A stretch of DNA of 63,857 nucleotides, from assembly GCA_016302405.1 (NCBI GenBank), contig JAEDNR010000002.1, positions 1 to 63,857 on the forward strand. Direction: 5' to 3'. Below the pieces are notes generated by a model. The model saw only the letters and a program-made list of their open reading frames with translations, was not told where the DNA came from and did no database searches. The translations under genes and the position numbers were made by a program. Positions 23,711 to 31,824 of the stretch are shown here, piece by piece. The DNA comes from Oscillospiraceae bacterium. Its GTDB lineage: Bacteria > Bacillota > Clostridia > Oscillospirales > Oscillospiraceae. The stretch's first letter is position 1. Each line of letters opens with the position of its first letter.

Positions 23711-24852
23711 CAGACCACCTCTGTATAGCTTCCCAGGTACTTGAATTCCTCGCAAAGATCCTCCAGCTCACACATGAGCTGCACAAATTCCTCGGAATAA
23801 ATGGAGGTTTCCAGATCAAAGTAGAACATGAATTCAAACTCACGGTCCGGGATGGGACGGGATTCCAGCTTGGTCACGTTGATCCCCAGGGTATACAGAC
23901 GGGCCAGAACCCGGTACAGGGCACCGGGACGGTGGGGCAGAACCATCATCACGCTGGTCTTATCGGAACCGGGATAGATTTCCAGATTCTTGCTGATGCA
24001 GATGAACCGGGTGCGGTTGTTGCCCTTGTCCTGGATGGAGGAAGCCAGGCATTCCAGACCGTACAGCTCCGCGCAGGACCGGCTGCTCAGGGCAGCCACA
24101 TCCTTTCGCCCGGAAGATGCCACCATTTCGGATGCAATAGCCGTATTGGCAACGGGAATGATGTTCACGCCCTCCAGCCCCGCCAGAAAATCACCGCACT
24201 GGTTGATGGCCTGCTCGTGGGAATAGATCTCTTTAATATCGGAAAGCTTCGATCCGGGATTTACCAGCAGATTATGGTCAACCTTCAGCCGGAAGGTGCG
24301 GACAATGGAAAAGTTACGCTGGATCATCAGGTCATATACCTTCTTCACAGACCCTGCGGTAGAGTTTTCAATGGGCAGGATCCCGTATTGGCACAGTCCC
24401 TGCTCGATGGCGCCAAACACTGCCTCGAAGCTTTTAAAGTACATGATGAACGGGTCCTTAAACATTTTCTCACAGGCAAGCTGGGAGAAAGCGCCCTCCA
24501 CCCCCTGGCAGGCTACCATGGGAGACTGGGGAAAGAGCTCGGGGGTATTCTCAATGGCATCGGTTATTTTCCGGTACAGCGGCGTCACCTTGCCGCTGCG
24601 CTTGCCCTGATAGCTGCGGCTCAGCTCAAAGAGCATGGAATACAGTACCTTTGTATAGCCTGCCATCTCCGGGCCGGCTTTCTTTGCTACATCCTGAAGC
24701 TTTTCCCGCTCCCGGGCAGGGGCAAGAATGGGAAGATCATTTTCTTTCTTGTAATCCGCGATTCTGGCAGCTACCTCCATCCGTTTTACGAACAGGGCGA
24801 CCAGTTCATCATCAATGGCATCCATTTCCAGGCGATAATCTTTCAGATCCAT
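23710..24852 (-). CDS. pheA: Chorismate mutase-prephenate dehydratase (P-protein)
   Basis: The 380-aa protein has an AroQ-class chorismate mutase (1-90, with R7, R24 region MDAIDDELVALFVKRMEVA given in part). A prephenate dehydratase domain lies at about 108-290 (GVEGAFSQLA, LPIENSTAGSV, NRTRF). A C-terminal ACT domain (about 298-380) carries the ESRP motif that binds phenylalanine. It converts chorismate through prephenate to phenylpyruvate and is probably feedback-inhibited by Phe. The gene sits between aroC and aroEK and overlaps aroEK by 1 nt. It carries the only chorismate mutase seen in this operon, so it also supplies prephenate to TyrA. Confidence 0.96.
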   Translation of the reverse strand: MDLKDYRLEMDAIDDELVALFVKRMEVAARIADYKKENDLPILAPAREREKLQDVAKKAGPEMAGYTKVLYSMLFELSRSYQGKRSGKVTPLYRKITDAIENTPELFPQSPMVACQGVEGAFSQLACEKMFKDPFIMYFKSFEAVFGAIEQGLCQYGILPIENSTAGSVKKVYDLMIQRNFSIVRTFRLKVDHNLLVNPGSKLSDIKEIYSHEQAINQCGDFLAGLEGVNIIPVANTAIASEMVASSGRKDVAALSSRSCAELYGLECLASSIQDKGNNRTRFICISKNLEIYPGSDKTSVMMVLPHRPGALYRVLARLYTLGINVTKLESRPIPDREFEFMFYFDLETSIYSEEFVQLMCELEDLCEEFKYLGSYTEVV

Positions 24853-24869
24853 AGGGATCCCTCCTCTTT

Positions 24870-25934
24870 TTATCCTAAAATCATATCCATCACTGCAATC
24901 GCAGCGGCAGCTTCTATGACAGGCACGGCCCGGGGTACAATACAGGGGTCGTGACGGCCCTTCACAATGAGCTCCTGTTCCTCTTTCCGGCTCAGGGATA
25001 CGGAACGCTGTTGGATGGAAATCGAGGGCGTCGGCTTGACAGCCGCCCGGAAAATCAGAGGCATGCCGTCTGTGATGCCACCCAGAATACCGCCGCAGTT
25101 GTTGGTAGCCGTACGCACTACCCCACAGGACATAATAAAGGGATCATTACTTTGGCTTCCCCGCATGGCGGACAATCCGAAGCCCAGTCCAAATTCCAGG
25201 CCCTTTACAGCGGGAATCCCGAAAACGATTCCCGCGATCCGGTTTTCCACACCGTCAAACATGGGATCCCCCAGTCCCGCGGACAAGCCGGTGACGGCGC
25301 ATTCGATCACGCCGCCCACGCTGTCCCCCGCGCTCTTGGCTTCCAGAATCGCGTTGCCCATGGCTTTCCCCGCTTCCGGGTCAAGCACGGGGAATTCTTT
25401 TCCAGCGGCATCGATCTGGGGATCGACCATATCGAAAGGCGTATCGGAAATCCCTGCGATGGATGCAATATGGGCACCCACCCGGATACCCTTTTGGGCC
25501 AGCCACTGGATGCACAGGCCGCCCGCAATGCAGATGGGCGCTGTGAGCCGTCCGGAAAAATGGCCGCCCCCCGCCGCGTCCTGATACCCTCCGTATTTGA
25601 TCTGGGCTGTATAATCGGCGTGTCCGGGACGGGGGCAGTCCCGGAGATTGTCATAGTCTCCGGAGCGGGTGTTGGTGTTGCGGATGATAGCCGTGACCGG
25701 GGCGCCGCAGGTAAATCCATCCGAAATACCGCACAGAAATTCCGGCGTGTCGGCTTCCTTGCGGGTTGTGGAAAAGCCGTTCTGCCCGGGCGCCCGCCGG
25801 GCAAGAAACGCCTGCAGGGCCGCCATATCCACCGGCAATCCCGCCGGAATCCCGTCCAGGGTCATACCGATGGCCGGGGCGTGGCTCTGCCCGAACACGG
25901 AGAGCCTGAGATTTTCACCGTACATGCTGCTCAT
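24870..25934 (-). CDS. aroC: Chorismate synthase
   Basis: The 354-aa enzyme makes chorismate from EPSP using reduced FMN. The N-terminus YGENLRLSVFGQSHAPAIG contains the conserved GQSH His. RPGHADYTAQIKYG and the GGGHFSGR region are present (FMN and phosphate binding). The family C-terminal region includes RTATNNCGGILGGI. The ATG at 25934 has GGGAGGTAATT upstream and overlaps the aroA 3' end by 20 nt. Confidence 0.96.
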   Translation of the reverse strand: MSSMYGENLRLSVFGQSHAPAIGMTLDGIPAGLPVDMAALQAFLARRAPGQNGFSTTRKEADTPEFLCGISDGFTCGAPVTAIIRNTNTRSGDYDNLRDCPRPGHADYTAQIKYGGYQDAAGGGHFSGRLTAPICIAGGLCIQWLAQKGIRVGAHIASIAGISDTPFDMVDPQIDAAGKEFPVLDPEAGKAMGNAILEAKSAGDSVGGVIECAVTGLSAGLGDPMFDGVENRIAGIVFGIPAVKGLEFGLGFGLSAMRGSQSNDPFIMSCGVVRTATNNCGGILGGITDGMPLIFRAAVKPTPSISIQQRSVSLSRKEEQELIVKGRHDPCIVPRAVPVIEAAAAIAVMDMILG

Positions 25935-27105
25935 AATTACCTCCCAATCGGCGGTATTCCTCCCAAAAGCCGGGATAGGATTTACTGACACATTCCGCGC
26001 CCAGCACGGTCACCGGGCCTGTGCAGACGGTGGCAGCGATGGCGGCGGACATGGCGATGCGGTGATCGTTGAAGCTGTCTACCACTCCGCCAGTAAATCC
26101 GGACGGGAAAACGGTAAGGGTGTTGTCATCTGCCTCCGCCCGTCCGCCAAGGCTTTTCAGCATAGCCATTACCGAAGCTACCCGGTCAGATTCCTTCATA
26201 CGCAGTCTGCGGATGTCGGTAAATACCGCACCATGATTTGAGGCGGCTGCCACAGACAAAATGGGCACAAGGTCGGGAATATCCGCCGCGGAAACTCTGG
26301 GAGCACCGCTGCGGAGCAGGGGGAGAATTCCCAGGACAGCACGGTCTCCCTGGGGCGAATCCGGATCCAGCCCGTGAAGATTCAGGCAGCTGCCCAGCTC
26401 ATTGGCGGCAAGGAAAAAAGCACCGTTGCTCCAATCCCCTTCCACGCTGACCGCTCCGGGAGAATGAAACCGTTTTTCCCCCGGGTGATCCGGGTCGCCG
26501 CCAAAAAGGGAAATGGCGGCTTTAGTCATCTCGATATAGGGTCTTGATTCTGCCTTCCCGGTTATTTCCAACTGGCTCCCGCTTCCCAGCAGGGAAAGAG
26601 CCAGAAGCAGGCCGGTGATATACTGACTGGATATGCCTCCGTCAATACGGTAGGCTCCGGGACGTAATTTACCTGTACATCGAATAGTATCCGACGTGGG
26701 GCGGGTCAGAGTGCAGCCCATCCGCTCCATTTCCTCCCACAATGGGGAAAGGGGGCGCTGGGGAAGCCGTCCCTCCATTGTAAACAGGGCATCCACCCCA
26801 AGGGCTCCGGCAACTGGCAGGAGAAAACGCAGAGTAGAACCGCTTTCCCGGCAATGGAGCTCCGCCTGCTCCGGCACTGCTTTAACGGGAAACACGGTAT
26901 AGCCGGAATCGGTCCGGATGATCTTCGCTCCCAGGGCGGTAAGACAGTCTGCCGTCGCTTCAATGTCCCTGTTTGTTTCGGCGCACTGTAAAAGCGTGGG
27001 CTTGTCGGAGAAAGCCGCACAGATCAGCAGCCTGTGGGCCTGGGACTTTGATGGGATCACGGTTAAGTCCCCCCGCAGCCGGCGGGGGCTGATGGTAATA
27101 TCCAT
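25915..27105 (-). CDS. aroA: EPSP synthase (3-phosphoshikimate 1-carboxyvinyltransferase)
   Basis: The 396-aa enzyme joins PEP to shikimate-3-phosphate. It is a little shorter than the roughly 430-aa standard. Active-site segments are present: IPSKSQAHRLLI near the N-terminus, CRESGSTLRFLLPVAG (the PEP-loop), SSQYITGLLLAL and LRMKESDRVASV. The PEP loop reads SGSTLR rather than the GNAGT found in E. coli-type enzymes, which places it in a divergent clostridial branch. It starts 2 nt after the aroB stop. Confidence 0.94.
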   Translation of the reverse strand: MDITISPRRLRGDLTVIPSKSQAHRLLICAAFSDKPTLLQCAETNRDIEATADCLTALGAKIIRTDSGYTVFPVKAVPEQAELHCRESGSTLRFLLPVAGALGVDALFTMEGRLPQRPLSPLWEEMERMGCTLTRPTSDTIRCTGKLRPGAYRIDGGISSQYITGLLLALSLLGSGSQLEITGKAESRPYIEMTKAAISLFGGDPDHPGEKRFHSPGAVSVEGDWSNGAFFLAANELGSCLNLHGLDPDSPQGDRAVLGILPLLRSGAPRVSAADIPDLVPILSVAAASNHGAVFTDIRRLRMKESDRVASVMAMLKSLGGRAEADDNTLTVFPSGFTGGVVDSFNDHRIAMSAAIAATVCTGPVTVLGAECVSKSYPGFWEEYRRLGGNYEQHVR

Positions 27106-27107
27106 AA

Positions 27108-28142
27108 TTAAAGACCTGCCTGAATGAAGGATTTCAGCTGCCCAACAGGCGTCGGGACAATGGAGCAGTCTCCGATGGCGTTGGGCAGAATCAGATTTAC
27201 CTGATCGGCAGAACGCTTTTTATCCGACAGGGCATAGAAAAAAATATCGTCCGCAGTCTCTTCCGCAGCGGTGGGAAGCCCAAATTGCCCGAGAATCGCA
27301 AGAATCCGGGGCGTATCCTTGCAGCCGCAGGCCCGGCATACAATGGCGATACCGGCAGCAACGGCCTTTCCGTGGGACAGGGTAAAATTGCTCTTTGCTT
27401 CTATTCCGTGTCCGATGGTGTGGCCCAGGTTCAGCTTCATTCTGGCGCCTGTATCAAATTCATCCTCCATGACAACATCCCGTTTCAGCTCCACACAGCG
27501 GGTAATCACATATTCCCGGTCAAAGTCCAGGCCGTGCTTCTCCAGGTGGGAGAAAAGAACCGGATCATACAAAATACCGTACTTGATCACCTCTGCGCAG
27601 CCGTCCCGGAAAATCTCCCGGGGAAGCGTGTTCAGGGTATCGGTGTCGCACAGCACCAGGCTGGGCTGGCAGAAAGCACCCGCCAGATTCTTTCCCGCCG
27701 GAAGATCAATGGCAGTTTTTCCGCCCACGGAGGAATCCACCGCCGCGAGAAGGGTCGTTGGGACCTGGATAAACCGGATGCCCCGCAGATAGGTGGCGGC
27801 AGCAAAGCCTGCCAGGTCTCCCGTGACGCCGCCCCCCAGGGCAACGATCAGATCCGAACGGGTGAGCCGGTTATCCGCCAGGAAATTCAAAAGCGCCAGA
27901 TAGGTCTGGGCATTCTTGCTTTCCTCTCCGGCTGGAAATACAAAGGTAACAACCGTGAATCCGGCGCTTTTCAGGCTGTCCGCCGCGATTTCCCCATAAA
28001 GCGGGAACACGGTGGATTCACTGACGAGACAGATTGTTTGGCCTTTCCCAAGCTTATGTGCTAAAGAGCCCAACTGATTCATCAGACCGCTTCCGATGAG
28101 AATATCATATTTTCTTGAGGCGTTGACCGTTACCGTGTTCAT
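27108..28142 (-). CDS. aroB: 3-Dehydroquinate synthase
   Basis: The 344-aa NAD- and metal-dependent enzyme cyclises DAHP to 3-dehydroquinate. Typical segments are ALGGGVTGDLAGFAA, the RGIRFIQVPTTLLA stretch, DSSVGGKTAID and DGCAEVIKYG. The metal-ligand histidine LNLGHTIGHGIE is also present. Its ATG overlaps the tyrA stop by 4 nt. Confidence 0.96.
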   Translation of the reverse strand: MNTVTVNASRKYDILIGSGLMNQLGSLAHKLGKGQTICLVSESTVFPLYGEIAADSLKSAGFTVVTFVFPAGEESKNAQTYLALLNFLADNRLTRSDLIVALGGGVTGDLAGFAAATYLRGIRFIQVPTTLLAAVDSSVGGKTAIDLPAGKNLAGAFCQPSLVLCDTDTLNTLPREIFRDGCAEVIKYGILYDPVLFSHLEKHGLDFDREYVITRCVELKRDVVMEDEFDTGARMKLNLGHTIGHGIEAKSNFTLSHGKAVAAGIAIVCRACGCKDTPRILAILGQFGLPTAAEETADDIFFYALSDKKRSADQVNLILPNAIGDCSIVPTPVGQLKSFIQAGL

Positions 28143-28969
28143 CCGTCCACCTCCTCTTTCCGGCGCTTCCCCTCCTCCAGCAGTCGGACCAATGCTTCCT
28201 TATCCTCCCGGGCAAGCGCGTCCCGATATGCTTTCAGACTGTTAATGTAAGTGTCCAGCTCAAAAAGGATGTTTTCTTTATTATCAAGAAACAACTCCGC
28301 CCACATACCGGCATTCAGCCAGGCGACCCGGGTCAGGTCCTTGTAGCTTCCTGCCGAGAAGCCCTTGTGTCTGAGGGCCGTAGGAGATTTGATATAGGCA
28401 TTGCTGAGGATATGGGGCATCTGGGAGGTGAAGGCGATCATCCTGTCGTGGTCCGCCGCGGTCGTTACGGAGAAGCTTCCGAATTCACAGGGAGAAAGGG
28501 CGTCCTTTACCCGCTGGAGAAGGTCCATATCGTCAAACCGCGGAGGCACCAGCACCATAGGCGCACCCCGGAACAGGGTGGCACGGCTGTACTTGAAGCC
28601 TGAAAAGTGGGAACCAGCCATGGGGTGGCCGCCCACAAAGGTAAAACCATACCGCTCCGCCACCGGAAAGCACCGGCGGCAAACCTCTTCTTTGACGCCG
28701 CAGCAGTCCAACACCAGCGCGGAGACGCAGATATGCTTTCCGTTTTTCTCCAGCCATCCGGCACTGCCGCCGGGATAGATGGCAAGCAGGATCAGCTCAC
28801 ATTCGGGAATTGTCTTTTCATCCAGAATCCCGTGGACAGCACCGGAAAGCATGGCAAAGGAAAGCATTTCCCCATCGCTGTCGGCGGCGTACACCGTATG
28901 TCCCGCCAAAGCGTAGGCTCTTGCCAGAGATCCGCCGATCAGTCCCAAGCCCAGAATTCCCACATTCAT
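28139..28969 (-). CDS. tyrA: Prephenate dehydrogenase
   Basis: The 276-aa protein has an N-terminal NAD(P) loop GLGLIGGS (6-13). A TyrA-family alpha domain follows, with the substrate segment GGHPMAGSHFSGF and AFTSQMPHILS. It oxidises prephenate to 4-hydroxyphenylpyruvate, the tyrosine precursor. There is no ACT domain, so tyrosine feedback on the protein is not obvious. The gene is linked by 4-nt overlaps to aroF upstream and aroB downstream. Confidence 0.94.
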   Translation of the reverse strand: MNVGILGLGLIGGSLARAYALAGHTVYAADSDGEMLSFAMLSGAVHGILDEKTIPECELILLAIYPGGSAGWLEKNGKHICVSALVLDCCGVKEEVCRRCFPVAERYGFTFVGGHPMAGSHFSGFKYSRATLFRGAPMVLVPPRFDDMDLLQRVKDALSPCEFGSFSVTTAADHDRMIAFTSQMPHILSNAYIKSPTALRHKGFSAGSYKDLTRVAWLNAGMWAELFLDNKENILFELDTYINSLKAYRDALAREDKEALVRLLEEGKRRKEEVDG

Positions 28970-29967
28970 TGCAGGGCCTCCTGGATCTTTCGGACCCTGT
29001 GGCAGAGTTCATCAAACTGGGGCGGGGTCAGGGACTGGGCGCCGTCACAGAGGGCGCAGGAGGGATTGTTATGCACCTCCACCATAATGCCGTCGGCTCC
29101 GGCCGCAGCTGCCGCGTAGGCCATAGGCGGCACCAGACGGGCCTTGCCCGTAGCGTGGCTGGGATCCACCACCACAGGAAGGTGGCTCAGCTCATGAAGC
29201 ACCGACACAGCGGAAAGGTCCAGGGTATTCCGTGTGGCGGTTTCAAAGGTGCGGATGCCCCGCTCGCAGAGGATCACATTCTCGTTACCCTCGCTCATGA
29301 TATACTCTGCGCTCATCAGCAGCTCCTGGAGGGTATTGGCAAGGCCGCGTTTTAAGAGGATGGGCTTATTGGTTTTCCCCAGCTCTTTCAGCAGGTCAAA
29401 GTTCTGCATATTCCGGGCACCCACCTGGATTACATCCACATCGGCGAAAAGATCCAGGGTGGAAATGTTCATGATCTCTGTTACAATGGGAAGACCAACC
29501 TCCCGCTTGGCTTCCAGCAGAAGCTTAATGCCCGCGTCCTTCATACCTTGGAACGCATAGGGAGAGGTGCGGGGCTTAAACGCACCGCCCCGGAGAATAT
29601 TGGCGCCGGACTCCTTCACAGCACGGGCCACTTCAATGATCTGTTCCTCAGATTCCACGGAGCAGGGACCGGCGATCATCGCAAAATAGCCGCCGCCAAT
29701 GCGGGCATCCCCCACCTGGATGATGGTATCCTTGGGATGAAATTTCCGGTTCGCCTGCTTGAACGGCTCGGAAACCCGCTTTACACTCTCAACGATTTCC
29801 AAGCTGCTAAGCAGTTCCATGTCCACCCGGCTGGTGTCCCCGATCAGTCCCAGGACAGTGACCTCGGTGCCTTCCGAAATGTGAACATCCAGATTCTGAT
29901 GCTTAAGCCAGGCAACCAAATGGGCCGTCTGCTGGGGGGTGGTTCCGTGTTTCAAAATCGCGATCAT
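28966..29967 (-). CDS. aroF: DAHP synthase (3-deoxy-7-phosphoheptulonate synthase)
   Basis: This 333-aa type Ibeta enzyme condenses PEP and erythrose-4-phosphate as the first shikimate step. Residues 1-70 form an N-terminal ferredoxin-like regulatory domain of the kind seen in Thermotoga. The barrel follows with IAGPCSVESEEQI, GGAFKPRTSPYAFQG, QVGARNMQN and VVDPSHATGK. The symbol follows Bacillus-type naming; aroG or aroA2 are used elsewhere. AGGAGC lies about 10 nt before the ATG. It is first in the operon, directly after the leader-peptide attenuator. Confidence 0.95.
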   Translation of the reverse strand: MIAILKHGTTPQQTAHLVAWLKHQNLDVHISEGTEVTVLGLIGDTSRVDMELLSSLEIVESVKRVSEPFKQANRKFHPKDTIIQVGDARIGGGYFAMIAGPCSVESEEQIIEVARAVKESGANILRGGAFKPRTSPYAFQGMKDAGIKLLLEAKREVGLPIVTEIMNISTLDLFADVDVIQVGARNMQNFDLLKELGKTNKPILLKRGLANTLQELLMSAEYIMSEGNENVILCERGIRTFETATRNTLDLSAVSVLHELSHLPVVVDPSHATGKARLVPPMAYAAAAAGADGIMVEVHNNPSCALCDGAQSLTPPQFDELCHRVRKIQEALQ

Positions 29968-29987
29968 CTTTTTTCAGCTCCTACATA

Positions 29988-30019
29988 AAAATAACGCCGC
30001 ACGATGCGTTCGTGCGGCG
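29988..30019 (-). terminator. Attenuator terminator of the aromatic operon
   Basis: On the minus strand CGCCGCACGA, a 5-nt loop and TCGTGCGGCG form a perfect 10-bp stem (29995-30019) followed by TTATTTTTAT. It lies between the leader peptide and aroF, ending 28 nt before the aroF start, so it must be bypassed for operon expression. Confidence 0.88.
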
Positions 30020-30049
30020 CTCAAGTTGGTTTTTCAGCTTGCGAAAGCA

Positions 30050-30065
30050 TTGCAGCACAAAGCGC
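30050..30065 (-). promoter_or_regulatory. Candidate antiterminator strand (region 2)
   Basis: On the minus strand GCGCTTTGTGCTGCAA follows the leader stop. Its TTTGTGC can pair with GCACGAA in the 5' arm of the terminator, with GCG/CGC and GC/GC on either side. It can alternatively pair with TTGCGCACAG inside the leader ORF (30110-30119). These are the two exclusive pairings needed for attenuation. They were paired by eye, not folded by program. Confidence 0.55.
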
Positions 30066-30095
30066 TATTACCTTTTTCCGGGAAAAAAGTAATAG
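30065..30095 (-). promoter_or_regulatory. Hairpin over the leader control codons
   Basis: On the minus strand CTATTAC/GTAATAG and TTTTTC/GAAAAA form a 13-bp stem with one mismatch. It spans the last Tyr/Phe codons and the leader stop. It could act as the pause hairpin that keeps the polymerase in step with the ribosome. Confidence 0.55.
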
Positions 30096-30136
30096 TAGCT
30101 AAAGTAAAACTGTGCGCAAGTGCTGACGGTGACCAT
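30068..30136 (-). CDS. Phe/Tyr-rich leader peptide of the aromatic operon (22 aa)
   Basis: A 22-codon ORF starts at ATG 30136 with GGAGG 8 nt upstream and ends at TAA 30068-30070. The peptide runs MVTVSTCAQ then FYFSYYYFF then PGKR: four Phe and four Tyr codons in nine positions. It lies 27 nt after the predicted transcription start and 49 nt before the terminator stem. Both amino acids are end products of the operon. Ribosome stalling on scarce Phe-tRNA or Tyr-tRNA would favour the antiterminator. A longer frame continues upstream but has no ribosome binding site and overlaps the promoter. Confidence 0.85.
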   Translation of the reverse strand: MVTVSTCAQFYFSYYYFFPGKR

Positions 30137-30169
30137 ACTGTGGGCCTCCATATGCAAGTTGTTGAAATG

Positions 30170-30198
30170 AGTATACCACCGGTCCGCAGAAAATGCAA
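30170..30198 (-). promoter_or_regulatory. Promoter of the aromatic operon
   Basis: On the minus strand TTGCAT (30193-30198), a 17-nt spacer and TATACT (30170-30175). The start of transcription is expected near 30163, giving a leader RNA of about 195 nt before aroF. Confidence 0.75.
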
Positions 30199-30423
30199 GG
30201 TTTTTTTCAAAAATAAATGAAGGAATTATGGGATCTGGGGCGGAATCCTCCGGGAAGAACCCCCTGCCTGCAGCGAAAAAAAGCCTATTGTTTTTCTCCC
30301 AGTTCAAAAAAGCGGCACAAAGCGGCACTTTGTCCGGTTCCATTTGAGAAAATAAAACCACTCATTATACGTATTGTTTATATTGCCCGGTTTGTCCGGT
30401 CATTATTCAGACACTATTTCCTG
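30199..30423. other. Intergenic stretch without recognised features
   Basis: This AT-rich sequence lies between the divergent promoters of the aromatic operon and the alcohol dehydrogenase gene. I see no gene with a ribosome binding site, no strong hairpin and no riboswitch consensus in it. Confidence 0.5.
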
Positions 30424-30452
30424 TTGAAAAATAGAATGTTTCGATATAAAAT
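30424..30452 (+). promoter_or_regulatory. Promoter of the alcohol dehydrogenase gene
   Basis: TTGAAA (30424-30429), 17 nt and TAAAAT (30447-30452), 47 nt before the ATG at 30500. Confidence 0.7.
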
Positions 30453-30499
30453 TATCCATATAGAAATACTTAATAAACAACACATTGGAGGTAATTAAC

Positions 30500-31645
30500 A
30501 TGGCTGTCAATCGTTTTGTCCTGAACGCAATTTCCTACCACGGCAAGGGAGCGATCAAGGAGATCCCCGGAATCGTTTCTCAGAAGGGCTTCAAAAAAGC
30601 CTTTATCGCTTCCGATCCCGATCTTGTGAAGTTCGGCGTTACCAAGAAGGTCACGGATCTTCTGGACGAGGCCGGAATGGCTTACGAGGTCTACTCCAAC
30701 ATCAAGCCCAACCCCACAATCCAGAATGTCCAGTGCGGTGTGGAAGCCTATAAGGCCTCCGGCGCCGACTACATGATCACCATCGGCGGTGGTTCCTCCA
30801 TGGATACCGGCAAGGCCATCGGTATCATCATCAATAACCCGGAGTTTGCAGATGTCCGTTCCCTTGAGGGCGTTGCTCCCACCAAGAACCCCACGGTGTT
30901 TACCATTGCCGTACCCACCACCGCCGGCACCGCAGCGGAAGCAACCATCAACTATGTCATCACCGACGTGGAGCGGAAGCGGAAGTTTGTCTGCGTGGAT
31001 ACCAACGACATTCCCAACATTGCCATTGTTGATCCCGACATGATGTCCACCATGCCCAGGGGCCTGACGGCCTCCACCGGTATGGATGCCCTGACCCACG
31101 CCATCGAGGGCTACACCACCAAGGCTGCCTGGGCTTTGGCTGACTGCCTGGATCTGGAAGCCATCCGTCTCATCGCAGCCAACCTGCGCAAGGCCGTCAA
31201 CAACGATCCTGAAGGCCGTGAGGGCATGGCTCTGGGTCAGTTCGTCACCGGCATGGCGTTCTCCAATGTTGGCCTGGGTATTGCCCACTCCATGGCCCAC
31301 ACCCTGGGTGCCGTGTATGATACCCCCCACGGTGTCGCCTGCGCCATGATGCTGCCCATTGTCATGGAGTTCAACCAGGAAGCCACCGGCGAGAAGTTCA
31401 AGGCCATCGCAGAGGCTATGGGCGTTGACACCACCGGTATGGATCAGGCTGCCTACCGTAAGGCTGCCATCGATGCCGTCCGTCAGCTTTCTGTGGATGT
31501 GGGCATCCCCACCAAGCTGGAAAAGATCCGGGAAGAGGATCTGGATTTCCTGGCCCAGTCCGCCGCTGCCGATGCCTGCACCCCCGGCAACCCCAGAGAG
31601 GCTACCATTGACGACTACAAGAACATGTTCCGCCGCCTGATGTAA
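30500..31645 (+). CDS. fucO: Iron-containing alcohol dehydrogenase, FucO-like lactaldehyde reductase
   Basis: The 381-aa protein has the group III alcohol dehydrogenase fold. The NAD motif GGGSSMDTGK is at 97-106. The four iron ligands fall at D196, H200, H263 and H277, the same numbers as in E. coli FucO. FucO reduces lactaldehyde to 1,2-propanediol with NADH during fucose or rhamnose use. No fucose or rhamnose genes lie nearby, so a general alcohol/aldehyde role is possible. GGAGGTAATT precedes the ATG. Strong C-rich codon preference suggests high expression. It has its own promoter and terminator. Confidence 0.9.
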   Translation: MAVNRFVLNAISYHGKGAIKEIPGIVSQKGFKKAFIASDPDLVKFGVTKKVTDLLDEAGMAYEVYSNIKPNPTIQNVQCGVEAYKASGADYMITIGGGSSMDTGKAIGIIINNPEFADVRSLEGVAPTKNPTVFTIAVPTTAGTAAEATINYVITDVERKRKFVCVDTNDIPNIAIVDPDMMSTMPRGLTASTGMDALTHAIEGYTTKAAWALADCLDLEAIRLIAANLRKAVNNDPEGREGMALGQFVTGMAFSNVGLGIAHSMAHTLGAVYDTPHGVACAMMLPIVMEFNQEATGEKFKAIAEAMGVDTTGMDQAAYRKAAIDAVRQLSVDVGIPTKLEKIREEDLDFLAQSAAADACTPGNPREATIDDYKNMFRRLM

Positions 31646-31663
31646 TTCATTTTCCACATTTTG

Positions 31664-31697
31664 AAAGGAACTCCCTGGAAAAAGGGGGTTCCTTTTT
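31664..31697 (+). terminator. Rho-independent terminator of the alcohol dehydrogenase gene
   Basis: AAAGGAACTCCCT (31664-31676) pairs with AGGGGGTTCCTTT (31683-31695) with one G-T pair, followed by more T residues. Confidence 0.85.
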
Positions 31698-31764
31698 GTA
31701 TACCCGCGGCATAATAACAATACAGAGAAAATCTTCCCAGCCCGGATTTCTTAGGGACTGAGGA

Positions 31765-31793
31765 TTGACTTTTCTCCGGAAAAAAGATATTAT
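31765..31793 (+). promoter_or_regulatory. Promoter of the SAM hydrolase-ECF unit
   Basis: TTGACT (31765-31770), 17 nt and TATTAT (31788-31793). No riboswitch fits in the 30 nt between it and the start codon. Confidence 0.75.
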
Positions 31794-31824
31794 AAATGTG
31801 TATTTAGAAAAGGAGAACCTGTCT

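Noticed and set aside
30068..30361. Reading the leader ORF as a 97-aa protein
   Set aside because: The longer frame would start upstream of the promoter and has no ribosome binding site. Only the last 22 codons have one, so the short leader peptide is preferred.
30470..31720. A 416-codon Gly/His-rich frame antisense to the FucO-like gene
   Set aside because: The sense frame carries the exact metal ligands and NAD motif. The Gly/His richness is what GC-rich sense codons give on the complement.
31698..31824. A riboswitch ahead of the SAM hydrolase-ECF unit
   Set aside because: Only about 25 nt separate the predicted transcription start from the ATG. No SAM, FMN or other riboswitch motif is visible.
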